Shown here piece by piece: positions 63,547 to 64,000 of a DNA stretch of 64,000 nucleotides. The notes beneath the pieces were generated by a model. It did no database searches. It was not told where the DNA came from and saw only the letters and a program-made list of their open reading frames with translations. The first letter of the stretch is position 1. Every line of letters begins with the position of its first letter. Origin of the DNA: Ascaphus truei (Eukaryota > Chordata > Amphibia > Anura > Ascaphidae); assembly GCA_036426205.1 (NCBI GenBank), contig CM071574.1, forward strand, positions 14,420,130 to 14,484,129, read 5' to 3'. Made by a program: the position numbers and the translations under genes.

Positions 63547-64000
63547 ATATATATAAATAGTAGCGCTAGTGAGTGATTGATAAGTGATATAGTGAGTGTT
63601 CAAATAAGTGAATGAACAGTGTATAGATGAAATGCTAGTGTTAGCATAGGAACAGTCTATACGGACTAGGCAAATCTTCTATATGGTCGAGCCTGACCAA
63701 TAGCTTAAACAAAAAACAAAACAGAAAGAAGCGCCAGTTCCGTATATAAAATGTATAGTGGATTTTATTATTTAATAACTAGAGTAGTCTTAAAGACTAA
63801 TGTTAGACCGGTGTGATTAAAAAGCAATCAATATGCAGTATAAATAATCATCAGCAGCATTAAGCAATTGACATATATAAATCTGTGGAACAGATAGAGC
63901 GAGGAAACGAAATAGAGGATAAACACTGAGTATAATAATGGTTGGTGCCAGTCTATATGGCTAATAACAGCTGGGAATCAAAAAATCCCCAATTATAGAG
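63547..64000 (-). mobile_element. Probable Penelope-like element, runs out of window
   Basis: Minus-strand CACTAGCGCTACTATTTATA near the left edge, and GGAACTGGCGCTTCTTTCTG about 170 bp further in, give two GCGCT-type ends, as in the insert at 15.3-16.1 kb. No protein or hairpin motif is visible before the window ends. Confidence 0.35.

Overview
The window is vertebrate nuclear DNA, most likely from an anuran amphibian. It contains no bacterial-style genes, no rRNA, no functional tRNA and no host coding exon that I can defend. The organism call is inference from repeat content: Gmr1-type and sushi/chromovirus-type Ty3 LTR elements, probable Penelope-like elements, a tyrosine-recombinase element, a Helitron, CR1/L2-type LINEs, tRNA-headed SINEs and many hAT and Tc1/mariner-type MITEs among (TA)n, (CA)n and (CT)n microsatellites.

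Layout. 1-3.3 kb: + strand Gmr1-like element (integrase before reverse transcriptase) ending in a complete 3' LTR, then CA/TG/CT microsatellites. 4.6-11.05 kb: an LTR fragment and two head-to-tail minus-strand sushi-like Ty3 elements, one nearly intact from protease to integrase and one a short copy full of small indels. 11.4-19.3 kb: minisatellites, foldback palindromes, three mariner-type MITEs, a hAT MITE and a 792-bp insert with a 14-bp target duplication. 19.3-27.2 kb: a SINE, two LTRs, an old interspersed repeat and a minisatellite. 27.2-30 kb: a Penelope-like piece abutting a minus-strand Gmr1-like gag-protease-integrase relic with a SCAN-like capsid segment. 30-40.9 kb: nested MITEs and LTR remnants between AT-rich, repeat-poor stretches that look like conserved non-coding DNA. 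40.9-45.4 kb: a 4.5-kb LTR element with no recognisable pol and a long, frameshifted, cysteine-rich ORF series. 45.4-58.7 kb: repeat-poor DNA with MITEs, a decayed tyrosine recombinase and two LINE fragments. 58.7-64 kb: a Helitron carrying a G-rich minisatellite, covarying hairpins, Penelope-like pieces and a 786-bp solo LTR.

The best candidates for something undescribed are (1) the pol-less LTR element at 40.9-45.4 kb with its duplicated cysteine module, and (2) a recurrent hairpin motif resembling a degenerate hammerhead ribozyme in the probable Penelope-like elements. Two further points bear on interpretation. LTR and Helitron insertions repeatedly lie in (TA)n tracts. The second sushi-like copy differs from the first almost only by tiny indels, which suggests local sequence-quality or assembly trouble. 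Family names rest on motifs read by eye; no database search was possible.
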